The notes below the pieces were generated by a model that was given only the letters and a program-made list of their open reading frames with translations, was not told where the DNA came from and did not search any database. 64,000 nucleotides of DNA from Ricinus communis (lineage: Eukaryota; Streptophyta; Magnoliopsida; Malpighiales; Euphorbiaceae), in the NCBI RefSeq assembly GCF_019578655.1, contig NC_063258.1, forward strand, positions 31,438,802 through 31,502,801, written 5' to 3'. Of the stretch, positions 1 through 13,634 are shown piece by piece (positions within the stretch are counted from its first letter, which is position 1; every line of letters begins with the position of its first letter). The position numbers and the translations under genes were made by a program.

Positions 1-790
1 AAAAAGTTTAAATTGAATATAAGGTCAGGAGGCAAATTGACCATCCTTTAGAGATTTAATGTTAATTTGAAGATCATATTTCAAACGGAATTTTCTTTTA
101 AATCCACTTATCTAAATTACTTGAGTTACACATTAATGAAATTATAAATTATTTTTTAATTAGTAAAAAGGAAGAAGTGACTAGTGGTAATAATTTTTAT
201 TAAAAGTTGCAATATGAGTTTTTTTCCACTACGAATATTCGTAGCCATAGCTAACTTAAGATGGAAACTAAGTAACCTCGAGATTAAATGAAAAATACTT
301 AACTAAAACATGATTTTAGTGTTTTTATAGAAAACATATATATGCTTCAAGAATTGTCCATCAGATCTAGGATCTTATAATTTGGTGAAAGCGCTTCCAA
401 CCACTGGACTATCATTCTTCATGATAAACTATGTTATATATAATCAGAATTTGATAGAAAATACTGCTTCAAGTCGTGTACAATTGTCACTCTCCTTAAA
501 GCAAAATTTACCCTTTATGTTGTGCAATAGAGAATTTGTAAATTCCTTCACAAGATAAATGAAGCCAATTGATTACAATTATTGCAGAATTGATAGAAAG
601 AAAGAAGTAACTAAAACTTAAAAGCATTTAAAATGTGTTTTGAATGGATATAACTTCTTGAGGGATCGTCAACTACATCAAAGGACATAAATTAAAGTTG
701 TGTGTTTTAGATAAAAGAGTAGCAATTATATTTTGAAAAAGATGCTATAAACTATGACTTAGTCAATACAGAATCTTAATTCGCATTTAA
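1..790. other. Upstream spacer of the dioxygenase gene
   Basis: AT-rich sequence with no coding potential that I can support. On the minus strand around 355-420 there is a short stretch resembling the head of a plant tRNA-derived SINE (a box-A-like AGTCCAGTGGTTGG followed by GCGCTTTCACC), but box B is degenerate. The rest is taken as promoter-distal sequence of the dioxygenase gene that starts at 905. Confidence 0.4.
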
Positions 791-793
791 GAT

Positions 794-801
794 TATAAAT
801 A
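794..801 (+). promoter_or_regulatory. TATA box of the dioxygenase gene
   Basis: TATAAATA lies about 110 bp upstream of the ATG at 905, a normal distance for a plant core promoter with an 80-nt leader. Seen directly; the assignment is by position. Confidence 0.6.
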
Positions 802-904
802 GACAACCCAACCCTTTAACACCCAACTAGTTGTAATTAAAGATAATTCAAGATCAATAAAAAGGAATCAGTATATATAGTATACTAAAAGAAAAGAAAG
901 ATCA

Positions 905-2300
905 ATGGGTTCGGATTATCAAAACCAGATTCCGGTGATTGATCTTTCTAGTAGTTCACTAGACAAAGTCCGAGGAAGCCAAGAATGGGACATAGCAAGC
1001 AAGAAGGTGAAAGAGGCTTGTGAGGATTATGGGTGTTTCGAGGTGGTGTATGATAAGATATCCAAGCAAGTAAGAGCTGAGTTATTTTCATTGATAAGGC
1101 AGCTCTTTATGCTTCCAGTGGAGACCAGAAAGAAGAACTATAATCCAAAGCCTTACCATGGCTACGCAGGACAATATCCAGTAGTTCCCATTTATGAAGG
1201 TTTTGGTATTGAAGATGTTTCAAGTTACAACTCCCTCGAAGGCTTCGCAGAACAACTGAGCTGGCCCCATGACCATGACCAGTTTTGGTGAGTTTTAATT
1301 AATAAGATTTTTATATTCCATTTCTTACTTGTGGGTTTCGGTCAATATATTTGTAAATTCGCCATAATCAAACATGAACGAACTTCAGGTTCTTTCTGTC
1401 GACAAAAGGACCTGAAGTTCATGTTTAATTATACATCTACTCGTACGCGCAGGCACATTTTTTTCATTAATTATATATTATTAGGATCAAATATGAACAT
1501 TAACCATTAATCTTTATTTATTTATTTATTTTTTTCTAATAATGTGTCACTCTTTGTTATTGCACCAGCAAAACCTTTAGCTCCATGATGAAACCATTGG
1601 ATGAGCTACACGGTACAATTGGGAAGCTAATTCTTGATAGTTATGGTTTGGGAGAGAAGAGGAACTCAATCATGCCATGCAAGACACTTCTACGTATGAT
1701 GAAATACAGAGCTCCACAACCTGGGGAAAATTCCACTGGACTCTTTGCTCATACTGACAAGCCATTTTGTACACTTCTTTGTGAAGATGGAGTTGCAGCC
1801 CTGGAAGTGGAAACTAAGCATGGCCATTGGATTCAATTGTCTCCATCTCCTAATTCCTTCATTTTCCTTGTTGGAGATCCTCTCATGGTATACTTATTTT
1901 ATGGCCTTGCAAAACTTTTTTTTTTTTTCTTTTTGAGAATATAGAAGAAAGCCCAATTAAATAAATCAAATTACTGGTAGGATGGGGTTAGTATCTAAAA
2001 CCTGATAAATATGCTTATTGTCTGCAGGCATGGAGCAACGGGAGATTGCACGCAGTGAAGCATAGAGTGATAATGAATGGAGACGAGGATAGATATTCCA
2101 TTGGAGCTTTTCTAGTTCCAATAGAGGGAACAGTTATCAAACCACAGAAGGAACTAATAGATGAATGTCATCCTCAAATTCTGAAAGAGTTTGATTTTAT
2201 GGAGTACTTGACCTTCTCTTCTTCTGCTGAGGCAAAGGCCATGGATTCAGCCAAGCAAGTCTTTGCATTTGCTGGAAACCAAATAAGGGAAAAAATATAA
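905..2300 (+). CDS. AOP-like 2-oxoglutarate/Fe(II)-dependent dioxygenase, 3 exons
   Basis: Exons 905-1287, 1569-1887 and 2028-2300, joined at GT-AG sites with matching phases, give a 324-residue protein, the usual length for this family. Residues 1-127 carry the DIOX_N-like region (IPVIDLS near the start, PYHGYAGQYPVVP around 110). The catalytic jelly-roll holds the iron ligands H189 and D191 (in FAHTDKPF) and the distal H242 (GRLHAVKHR), and the 2-oxoglutarate pair R256/S258 (RYSIGAF), so the enzyme looks active. Family knowledge: plant soluble cytosolic dioxygenases that hydroxylate or desaturate small metabolites; AOP relatives act on glucosinolates in Brassicales, but in other plants the substrate is unknown. 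The ATG at 905 follows a TATA box and starts the conserved N-terminus. A broken tandem copy follows at 3.0-4.6 kb. Exact substrate cannot be inferred. Confidence 0.9.
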
Positions 2301-2442
2301 CATACATATCTTCCTTCAGGACTTGAAGCCTCTCTACTAAGTTGAACCATAAAATAAGCTCAAAATCTTTTGTTATTGAATATATAATACAATATTGTTG
2401 GTTGTGTTTATTAGTCATGATGGGTTTCAGTGGTTTTTCTGT

Positions 2443-2448
2443 AATAAA
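2443..2448 (+). terminator. Candidate polyadenylation signal of the dioxygenase gene
   Basis: AATAAA about 145 nt after the stop codon at 2300, a normal 3' UTR length. Position-based call only. Confidence 0.4.
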
Positions 2449-3394
2449 ATATTTGCTTTACGTTTGATTTTAAAATATTATTGGGAAGCGAATATCTATA
2501 TCGTACTAGTGCAAGAAATTTTGAGTTTAGGATAGCTGACCTTAATGGATTAATGAATATGAGAATCCACTTGCCCTCTCTCTCAAGCTATGATTTACGT
2601 CACTGGTTACGATTCCATTGTAGATTCTTGAGAGCAATCTGACAATGGCAATTTTGGGAACATCTAAAAGGACCTAATTGAACAAAGCGTTAGTATTTGA
2701 CCTCTAAAACACCTGAATCTCTACTGTTATGGCATTAGCAGCTTTGGTCCTTGAGTTTTGTTCCTAACCAGACACTTTAGTCCCTAAGATTGTGCATTTT
2801 TCAATTATATGTTCATAGGGAACAAACTTGCCAAAACTGCAATAGTTAACCCTTGAACAAAACTACAATAAAGAGTACCACAAGAAGTCAAGAAAGAAAA
2901 AAAAAAAAAACTCAATAATAGTAGAGTTAATAGAAATGGATTTGGATTCTTAAAATCTAGTCTCCGACATCGAATTTCACCAAATTGTGATAGAGGAAAC
3001 CAGTAGTGGCAACATTTGTGCAAGAAGATCAGAGAGGCTGGTGGAAAAATTTTGGGTGTTGTGAGGTGGTCTATGATAATTTAAGGGAAGTTTTTGAGCT
3101 ACCATTGAAGATAAAGAAGAATTAATTTTAATCCAGAGCCTTATCATGGGGAATATGATACAGTTCCCTTGTATGAGAGCTCAGGTCTCCCTCAAAGGCT
3201 TTACATTACTAAAGTGGAATCATGGGCACGTGCAATTCTGCTAAGAAATTTCATTATTTTCCTTTCTATTTCACAAATTATTGTCAGTTTCATAAAATGA
3301 ACACTCGAGCCATCTTTTGTACTCGATTTAGGAAAATAATTTTATGACAATACATTGTAATTACAACCCACAATGAGCATCTTCTACTGGTCCA

Positions 3395-3500
3395 TCTACT
3401 TCTTTTTCTTCTTACCCTTGGGAGGATGTTTGTAGAGAGTGGGTGTCTTTGGGTATTCTGGTTTCTTATCCTGAACAGTCGACCCCCTTGCCTCACAAAT
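3395..3500 (-). other. Short lysine-rich antisense reading frame inside the pseudogene
   Basis: On the minus strand one frame reads PEYPKTPTLYKHPPKG followed by a run of lysines and a stop. It looks like the tail of a real protein more than random AT-rich sequence, and it sits between the exon-1 and exon-2 remnants where the intact gene has only a short intron, so it may be an inserted gene fragment. I do not recognise the source. Confidence 0.2.
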
Positions 3501-4019
3501 ACTCGGCTAATGATCATGAGAACATGGGTGCCATGTTCACATTCTTACATGTATGATATCTTAATTCATTAAAAGAAAGACATTTAAAAGGACCCAAACA
3601 ATCTAATATATATATATATATATACCTTGTAGTTCATTCTAACCTTGAAAAGCAAGTGCTGATTTCATTACAATGGATGTGTATCGTCAAATGACATCTT
3701 CCAGCCAAATCATTAGCTCAATAGATGAGTTACATCGGAGAATACAGACGATGATTCTTGGTAGTTATGGCTTGGAAGAAAAGTTGGAGCTGATCATGAA
3801 ATGCAACACTTTGCTGAGAATGGTGAGATACAGAGCCCCACCAGCATATACATATGAATGAACTCACTGCCCCTTACAGATAAACCAATGTATACTCTTC
3901 TCTTCCAGGAACAAGTTTCAGTGCTCCAAAGTGGAAGCCGAATATGGAAAATGGATTAAATTGTCTCCATCTCCTCCTCCTTTTATCTTTATCGTTGGCG
4001 ATCCTCTCATGGCAACTGT

Positions 4020-4110
4020 TATATATGGTTTGTGTAGCTCGAATTGTCATTTAGCAAGTAGTCGCTAAACAAATGTCTATCTTTCAGTCTGTCTAAGGTT
4101 CAAACCCTGG
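4020..4110 (+). repeat. Possible tRNA-derived SINE fragment
   Basis: Within the second intron of the dioxygenase pseudogene, a box-A-like GTGTAGCTCGAATTG (about 4032) is followed some 55 nt later by a box-B-like GGTTCAAACCC (about 4089). This spacing fits an RNA polymerase III promoter of a tRNA-derived SINE. No target duplication or clear 3' tail could be defined. Confidence 0.3.
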
Positions 4111-4639
4111 CACTATTCCTTTTAAATTTTTCTTTGAATGAATGCTCATTTTATACCGTAAAGATATTGGAAAAAATTAAGAATATCTGCTTAGCCCGTA
4201 ATTTGTTCCAAAAAAACATAAAATTCATGCCTGGTTCTTTTGTAACCCAGGCCATACCAAATTATTCAAGAAATGAATGTTCGGGGAACATTCATTTGCA
4301 GAGGCCCGGACCAATGGAAGACTGCATGCAGCTAAGCAGAATGTGATGATAACAGAGGAGACAAAGATAGGCATCCCACTTTTGCAGTTCCAACAGAGGG
4401 GACTACAAAATCAAGCCACCGGAAGAACTAGTAGACAAAAATCCATCCCCAGCTTCTGAAAGAATTTGACTATACAGACTTCACCGTAAGATTTTCTTAC
4501 TCCAACGAGGGAATTGTTATAGAAGATGAAGAGTCAGGCAAGCAGGTGTTTGCATATGCTGGTGGGAGCAAACACCGTAGGCAGCAACCACTCGCCAGCC
4601 CCCTTCCATTCATATCAGATGTATAAGGTGTAACTGGAC

Positions 4640-6194
4640 CTGCTTTAGCAAGGGTATTACTTTCGTTTAATTTTTATGTTTGAAATGAATCAAACCAGCT
4701 CAAAATATATATGACCTGGAGTATAAATTTGAACAATTAACAATAAAAGAGATTGCTATTGCCAAATTATAATTATGATAAAACATAATTCTTCATAACC
4801 CATTTTCAAAATCGACTGACAATAGATGAGTCACAACATTCATTGAGTACGAGAAAATAGATACTTTTCTTTATTAATGAGAATAAAAAAAAAAAAAAAA
4901 AAACATAGTTAAAGGAGTGGTTGCAGAATTGCCACAACGAATGGATGGAATGAGAAAAGACAAGAATGGGAATAGCATTATTATCATTCTATTTCTGGTG
5001 TATCTAATTTATTAGGTATCCAGAAACAGAAGATTACCCTTTTGATAATGCGAAAGATTAAATTAACTTATCCATTTGATTGTAATTAATTAGATTGTTG
5101 GGACAAAATAGTATCATGATTGAATATATAAATGAAAAATTGTGAGTTTCATTGCATATAAAAATATTACAGATGGAGACTAGTTATAGTATATTGGTGA
5201 TTAGATGGATTATTAGTTGATTAAATGGGTTGATGTTGACAAATGTTTATAAAATTTCTGCATTTATACGGTTTATAAGAGTGTGCATCCATGGATAGAG
5301 TAGATAATTCAATCTTTCATGGAAATGGGTTGATGATAATATATTAATTGTATTGAAATCATCAAATAATTTTTAAATTATATTATAATTTTTTAATTTT
5401 TAAAAAAGAGTGACTCTTAATATTTTTTTTTAAATATAATTAATTTGGACTAAGAAGTCTATAAATTAAAAAAAAAAAAAACTAAATTGAGCTAGTAATG
5501 ACAATATCACTGGCTAAATTACACTTTATTGCTATATATTACATAGATAGAAGGCTAAATATCTCAATTTTTACTTACTTTATATGGTTGTATAATATTT
5601 TTATAAAACTGCCATTTAATCTTAAAATATTAAAAAACATATAAGTAAAAATATAATATGCCACATTAGATGGACAATAATTGAGATAAATAAAAAATAA
5701 ATTATTATGTAAATTATAACAGTCTCATTCTACAAGGAAAAACTTTCAATTTTTATTGAAGTGATATTATAGATAATAATTTACATAATATTGGCAATTG
5801 TGTTGCAGTTCTGAATTACTTCAAATGTTATTAAAAGAGGTTATCGAATTACAAACAACTTAGAAAGTATAAATATTTAATTTCAAGGGGCTTATTAATT
5901 TGGTAGTTAACATTTAAAAAAAAGGAGATTGGATATTGTAATGAGTAGGTTAGGTTAGCTAATTTGTTCCCCAATCCAAAAAGGAGAAAGCAAATTGACA
6001 ATTGCCTTCTTTTATTTCCTTTTACTTATTATATCTATATTCTTTTCATATAAAAATCATGGATCTTTAACCAATTTAAAATAACAGTTTAATTCTTAAA
6101 AAACTAAACATTAATAATTAAATTTTAAGATAATTCCCTTATTAAAATTATACTTTTTTAATTTCTAAATACTTTATAAATAACAATTATAACC

Positions 6195-6239
<45 letters not shown>

Positions 6240-7440
6240 ACTAAAAGTTTTCAATTATATTTACAGGATTTTATCCATTTAACTTAAAATGAACTGTTGT
6301 ATCTCTTATATAAATACCTGATTTTAAAATTAATACAGACAATTGCTTCTCAATTAAATGGTTAACATAATATATCCTATTTAAATAAATATCAAAATAT
6401 CTTTATTTTAAAAATTAATAGAATATAATTCTAATATAAAAATAACTATAAAATCTAATTTTAAAAAACTAATTTATGCTATAAAAAATTTATCATTTAG
6501 AGACGACAAAATTCTATCACTAATTACGCTAAGTTTGTCGCTAATGTTGTTTAGCGACTGACGAATGATTTATTAAATTTGTCACTATTTTATTATATTA
6601 TGGTGTGAATTTTTAGATAATGGTATAATTTAAGATTTCAAAGTTTATAATTTATAAGTCTTAAAGATTTTAAAATATCCAAAATTTAGAATTTTATTAT
6701 AAAATTTCTATTCAAAAATATTATGCATAGAAAGACTTTAATTAATTTATAATTATAAGAAAGATAGTCCAGTATAAAATTATTCAATAATACTTTTAAT
6801 AATATGCTATGTAGAGAATTTTATATGATTATGGGAAAACGTGCTGATTCTTTTACGGTCCTTTTTTATTATTTCTTTTCAACTTTTTTATACTTTTTTT
6901 AAATTATATTATGATATCTTTTTATCTTTTGCTATGTTTTTAAATTATATTTAATATTTTTTTCTAATATATTATAGTATAATTTTTTAAAATACACATC
7001 TTCATATCATCAAAATATACTAGTTGCTATAAAAAATATAATATCACAAGTTTACGAATATCAAATATAAAGATATAACATAAAAATGATAAATTTATTT
7101 AAATCAATAAATTTTAATCGGAAAGATAATTTGGTTGATCACTAAAATTTAAACCAATAAATTTTGTTGATCACTAAAATTTCCTGGGGATTAAACTACA
7201 AGAAAATTTGCAGTTATCAAGAGGGATAAATCAAATGAAAAGTGAAAATCACAATATACAGTTATCAATCACAACAATACAAATGTTTCAAGAAGTTTGG
7301 AGGAAACCAAAATGAAAAACTGTCCATGAGCCCATCAAGAAAGAAGCCAATATGAACCGATTGATCGAATAGGAAACCTGGATGAAGGAGCATATATTTC
7401 TTAATAGAGTACATAACATTACAAGATACAAACTCCACAA
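4640..7440. other. AT-rich spacer between the pseudogene and LEUNIG
   Basis: About 2.8 kb without credible coding sequence. It holds a long (TA)n microsatellite at about 6199-6236, several homopolymer A or T runs and a short perfect inverted repeat at 6537-6558. The last few hundred bases are probably beyond the LEUNIG 3' UTR, which enters from the right on the minus strand. Confidence 0.5.
6537..6558. repeat. Perfect inverted repeat, MITE-like core
   Basis: GTCGCTAA and TTAGCGAC form 8-bp arms around a 6-nt loop. GTCGCTAA-type palindromes with GACGA motifs next to them are common inside plant MITEs; termini of an element could not be defined here. Confidence 0.35.
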
Positions 7441-7632
7441 GAAGCTCGAATATTGATCTGTAAGTTAACGGCGGTGTTATGTAACAGATACAACAACAAG
7501 AACCAACAGAGGTTAGTGTCTGGGGTTATAAGGACCTGAAATTGAATAACCACAAAATAGGCAGACTAACCAAAATAAACAAGCTAAAAGCATTTAAACA
7601 GTAATGAGTAAATGCTTGGCAAGATAACCACA

Positions 7633-10600
7633 TTATTTCCACAGCTTGACAAACTTATCATGACTGGCAGAAGCAACCACTCCTGTCACAGGTGATACAG
7701 CCAGGGCAGCAATTAGTCCTTCATGAGCTGCTAGAGTCATAGTCTTGTTCTCAGTCATGTTCCAAAGCTCCAAAGACTGTAGCAAATGCCAATAGGAAAT
7801 CAGAGGTGTGAACCTTTTAACACAGATATTCAGCAAACATTACATTAATGGGACTAGTAGAATAGGTACAAATCGAAACTGCCAGGAAAAAGGTGAAGCC
7901 CAGTCACAATAAAGCAAAAACGAGAAGTACACTAAAAACTCAGTAGATAGTTAAACAAGTTAATAATAGTGATTTACAAAAAGGGAAAAATGAAAATCAA
8001 GACAATGCTTTCATAGGAGACACTCACTAAAAGCAGGGCCGCAGCATAAATTACATGTGTATTAACTATAGGAAAATCAAGCAATTACTGGATCAACCTT
8101 CCAAACCATCCATATACCCAACAAAAGTGACGCTGCGTAGAACATAAAAAGTATTACCATATATACAGAGAATGGCATTCAAAGTGACTTGCCTGGTAAC
8201 AGCCAATGACTAGTAGTGAAGGATAAGTAGGGTGAAATACACAGGAGTGGAATTTGTTGCCATTACAGCTTAAGTCATGAACGCAATCACCCTCACTTCC
8301 TGATCCAAGTCTCCATACTCTCACAGAGTCCTCACTTACCGATGCTAGAAACTCACCGGAAGGATCCCAACAAACAGAGTGGATTGAATTAGTATGTCCC
8401 TACAGTTCATACACATTGAATAAGGCTTAACTATGCGGAAGTAAGGAGAGAACTGAATAATATGGAAAATCATGAGTAACAATTAAACAAAAGTATAGAA
8501 CACAGGGAAATATGAGAAAATCATGAGCAACAATTGAAAAAAAGAATCTAGATTAGTTTAAGCAAACAAATAAATCTACATCAGTATTACTATCATCAAG
8601 AAACAAATAAAATGCGTGCTATATGATAAGAAATTTTCTGTGTCACCCCATAATGGAATTTCATTAATCAGATACTCATGATGTTTTGAGCTCCAGAAAG
8701 TGAAGATTAAGAGCCTCTCTAACACCAAAAAAAGTAAGCAAATTATCCATTGGTCAAAAGGTTATTACTAGCATCTATAAGCAGACAAAATCTGTTGTTA
8801 TGAAAACCAAATTCTCCCCTTGATACCTGTGTACTCAATGATACTCACAATCAAAAAATTATTACCTGTCACCCAGCAGTAACGATCACCAGCATTCGGA
8901 ACAGATTTTCTTAAATAAAATTTGCAAATAATTTTAAGCACACTTATGATGATGTATGACCAATTCATGATTTAAGATGAAGTCCACAAATCAAGAAAAA
9001 ATTAGTAAAGCAGAAACCAATAACTTATGCCCGATAATAAGTCAAGATAGATGAAAGAAAATTTGAACTAACCTGTAACGAATGCCGGCAAGCTTGTGTC
9101 TCAACGTCTAGTATAGATACAACATTTTCAGCAACTGCAGCAAGATACCTTCCCAAACGAGGCTGAAATCTCATCTGAGCCGTACCACCCTAGAGCAGAC
9201 AAAAAAAATGTAGACATGTAATACATATGTATATGTGTGTGTGTTTGTGTGTATACTATCTCTACTATCATAATTCAAAAAATCTAGAAAATATACCTTG
9301 AAGACTCTTGAACAACTACCATTGTTAATGCTCCAGTACCGTATTTCACCATTCCCATCGCAAGAGCAAATGAGGTCATCCTTAGTTGGATGGAAGTCTA
9401 ATGACATGACAGAGGCTGAATGTCCCGTAAAATTACGTAATGAGAAACTAGGCTGCAAAACCATTCCGCATAGAAATTATTTGTCAATGAAGTAACACCA
9501 AAATTATTCTAAGACTCTCAATTTAGGTCCTGGCACTAGTCCACAGAGAAATAGGTGAGCTCGCTACAACAGATCAATTAATGACATTTTTAGCGTTACA
9601 ATATGGCAGTCTGCCCGTATTTTCAAATAATAATATCTGCAAACTAATATGAAATGGTTAGAATGAAGTTGTTCATTTATTGTGCAGATACCATTATAGT
9701 TTACTGACATCAAATGTTTAATCCATGTATTTAGCAAATTTACTTGAGAGATTCTCTAATGAGAAAAAACAGAGTGCATGATGTTACAAGATAACCATAA
9801 GCACTGATCTATATATTGTCCCATTAAGAAAGGGAAAAACAAGGCAAGATTTGGCAGAAAATGGTAAAATGGCAGAAAGTTTTTACTAACGTTGTCAACA
9901 TCCCAAACTCTAACAGTTTTGTCAAAGGAAGATGTGGCAAGGCGAGGCATGCTTGGACTGAAACGGACATCTGTAATTAATGCCGCATGTTCATCAAGTG
10001 TAGCTTTTGGCTTTAAACTTTCCGTGTACCACAACACAGCCTGTTTGGTAAATCATCAAACAAACAACTTCATTCACACTTTATAAAGTATACATTGAGC
10101 AAATTACTTTTCATCATTTCTAGACAACAATTTTGCTTTTCTTGGAAAATAAATCAAACTTTGGAATGGAAAAAAGGAAATTCAAGAAATATAATTGTTG
10201 ATAAGAAATTGGCATCCTGTTCTTTGCCTCGTATTCTAACGCTCTACAATCTAATTAGTTTTATTCTTCATACTTGCCTTTTTATCATGGCCACCACTAG
10301 CCAGCAGTTTTCCATCTGAAGAGAAGTGGCAACAAATTACTTTGCTTGCACTTGCTCTTACAGAACTTACTTCTGTAAATGTGAACCCTGAGATCAAGAG
10401 TAGATTTCAGACTCAGTGAACATCATCTAGTTATAAAGTAATAGTTGAAATTTCTATTCATGCTCATTATTGATGTCTTTTGGAATGATAAATATATATC
10501 AGCCACAAAAACATCATTTTCAATAATCAATGGTAATGAATATCTGCAATCAATGAGCTTGAACCGCGTACATGATCAGGAAGAAAAACAAAAATAGAAT

Positions 10601-13546
10601 CAACAAGGTATTAAAAATTTTGACAAATCACTGTTCAATCAGCATTTGCACACCTTTGCTGACATCCATACGCGGACCTGTATCTCTAGGATCAGTGTCA
10701 TCATGGGATAAAAAAGAATCAACATTATCCTCAAGGGATCCATCTTCCACAAAACGATCCATGTCAGCCTGCAATTCAAGATCCTTATCATCCCACTGCC
10801 AAAATGGAATACCAATGAGAACTCAAGCAAGGAATTCCCAATTCCTTTACCAACACAAAATGATAAAAGCAATGTGCTAACCAACTGATTTGGCGTAGAT
10901 GTAAGAGTGCCTGTGCCATCAGTGCCAAACATCACTAGAGGCTTAGAAGAACTACCACTGTGTGGCAAAGAAGGCATCGAGATCACATCTCCAGGGGTAT
11001 GAGTTGAAGGTGTTGATGGTGCTGAACTTGGGGAAGGTCCTGCTGTATTTGCAGTTCCAGAGCTATTGGCAGGACCTGAAGAAGATACTGGCTGTTTTCT
11101 CTTTCTAGTCTGGCTTTTTGAAACCTTAAATTGGAACAAGGGAAACCATGTCAGAAACCTGCCCAAGATGGTGATATGTTATGATCAAAACTGAACAAGC
11201 TTTCCAATATATATTATGAACGAGGTATACAATGATGAACATATTGACTGCATCCCAGACTACAAGTAGAAATCTAGGAAGCCTAAATTTGAAGGCATTT
11301 TAAAACGATAATCATGCTTGAGAAAAAATAAAAAGAGTAGTTTTCTGAATAACATTTCTATGAATGCTAAATGCTATTTTTGATCCTTTATATACTGCAT
11401 ATACAAGGATACAGAAAAACAAAATTGAAATAAAAATTACTAGGATTTTTCATTCTCAAGTTCAGATCGGTAACTGGTATAACTGGCTCTGTGCTTGTGT
11501 AGAACAGAACAGAGGAGCATATTCCATTAAAATAAGTTCAAACATTACATCTAGAAAATCAACAGCATAAACAGCTCACAGGATACCACATGGACAGCAT
11601 CTAAATTTAGATTTAACAGAGGCAACCAAAACAGACAGACCTGATCATTTCCTCGAAAAGAGTTGGACATGCTACCATCTACTGTGACACTACCAGCACC
11701 CCCCATCTTATCTTGCTGATGAAGATTGTGGCTTGAACTCTGTGACTGCTGATTTGAAAGAGCATGCTGCTGATGCTGTGGTGGCTGCTGTGGATTACTG
11801 TTCTGCTGTTGCTGCTGCTGCTGCTGCTGCTGCATTTGGGCCTGGGCTATTTTTAACTACATAGGAAGAAATTTTCAGAAAGTGCAAAGAAAATTATGAG
11901 AATGTGATAACACAAAAAGGAAACAACAAAAATACATGTAAAAACCTTAATCAGCATCTCTGTATCTCCACGAGGCAAGAGAGAAGCACCAGCTTGTAAA
12001 GGAGATCCAACATTTGGAACCACATCACCGACAGGGTTTACAAGTCCATCCTTGCCAAGCCCCCCCATATTCCTGTTGTTCCAAAGCATTCTCAATCTTC
12101 TATTCTCATCACTAGCAGATGGTGATGTTAAATTTTGCTGTGCAAGCATAAGCTGTTGTTGATGTTGTGGTGTCAACATCTGAAGTTGATGAAAGGGTTG
12201 AGGTGCCTGTACAAAAGGTTTTTGTTGCTGAAGAAACCCAGATCGTAGCTGATCCAACCCCTGAAAAAGGTATCAACAAGTTAAAATGATTCAAAGTATA
12301 TATATATACGTGCACTAGAAAAACAAAAGCTGAAGCAGAAAAAAAAAATTCACAATAAAAACATTCCCGGTAATATATATCTAAATTCCATCTTATATCT
12401 AAGACATGAAGATAGAAACAGTGTAATAGATGAACCACAGAAAACTTACAGTGAGTGGCCACCCTTTTAAAGTCAAATTGTTACCACCTTGATTTGATCC
12501 TGAAACAATAATACCTTACTTTAGCCACTGAAATCTATAAGACATGAAAATCACATTAACCATATGATGAAAATTATAATTCCAGGGTTTCAGTTTGACA
12601 GAAGATGATTCCAGATTCAGGGTTCATCTGTATAGCAAGTGAACTAATAGTCTCCTTGAAACAAACACAGGTCTATTGAGATGCCTCAACAGGTGAAAAA
12701 GGATGAGCAGAATGTACCAGGAATTCCTATTAATGATGCCTCTGGGACGACAGCTCTGGGGTTTAGGACTGGGTTGACCTCACTTTTGATGTCCTAATTC
12801 AAGACAAAAATTTAGACTGAAATGAAAATGTAACATGCCTAAACTATGAAATCAGTACTGTGAGATACATACTGGTGTGGACCCTGGAATTTGTTGATTC
12901 CGAGCCTGAACCTGTGGGGACATTCCACCAGCTGTACCATGCAACACTTGCCTGAAATTAAGTAGTATACTTTAGTACAAGATGGTAAAAACCGAAGCCC
13001 CAGAAGGATCAGAGCTTATTTGGGCACCAGAATTTAAAAAGTCCATTTTGTTTTTTATGGCATTTAGTGACTGCAAATCCACATAAACCACTGATACAGA
13101 AATTGATTTGATGCTGCATGTAAAATAATTGTATTTCATCTGGGTGTTAAAGATATAATGAAAAGAAAATCACCCTGAAGGCTGGGGAGTTGCTGCAGAC
13201 TTCAGTATTGAGGCATGATTTGGATCCAAAAGCTGGCCTACATTCTCACTGAATCTTTGCTGTAAAAAGTTTGAAAGATGGCTAAGCCAAGTTATCTATC
13301 TAACTTAAAAACCTAAAAGGAAGTTAGCCAAGGTACCTTCATTGCTGCATCCTCCAAGGTATCCCTTTGAATTGGTAGTTTTAATCTTTCTTCATACATC
13401 TTTGTTGCCAAGGCATTTGCAGTTCCAGGATTTTGGCGCAAGAGAGGATCATTTCCCACAAGTCCATTTGTAGAGCCATTTAGGAGGTGGCTACCATCCC
13501 TTCGCTGCTGTTGCTGTTGCTGAGGAGGCTGCTGCTGTTGTGGTGG

Positions 13547-13634
<88 letters not shown>

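Larger units (their letters stand above)
3028..4600 (+). pseudogene. Decayed tandem copy of the AOP-like dioxygenase
   Basis: All three exon regions of the gene at 905-2300 can be recognised in order. Exon 1 remnant about 3045-3200 reads GCCEVVYD then, after stops and a shift, NPEPYHG; most of the N-terminus is missing. Exon 2 remnant 3690-4012 contains SSIDELHRR, CNTLLRMVRYRAPP, then a frame change, and the iron-ligand motif HTDKP has become LTDKP (His to Leu). It ends with the conserved VGDPLMA. Exon 3 remnant about 4295-4590 reads GRLHAAKQNVMI, then needs further frame changes to continue as PPEELVDKNPSPAS and ends with KQVFAYAG. Multiple frameshifts, stops and the lost iron ligand make this a pseudogene. 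It is in the same orientation as the intact copy, so it came from tandem duplication. Confidence 0.88.

Noticed and set aside
7633..7660. TTTCCACAGCTTGA resembling miR396
   Set aside because: It is the reverse complement of the conserved LEUNIG C-terminal codons for VKLWK; no precursor fold.
10639..11166. A single 175-codon minus-strand frame in the LEUNIG region
   Set aside because: It joins exon 11, an intron and exon 12 in the wrong frame; only the spliced exons match LEUNIG.
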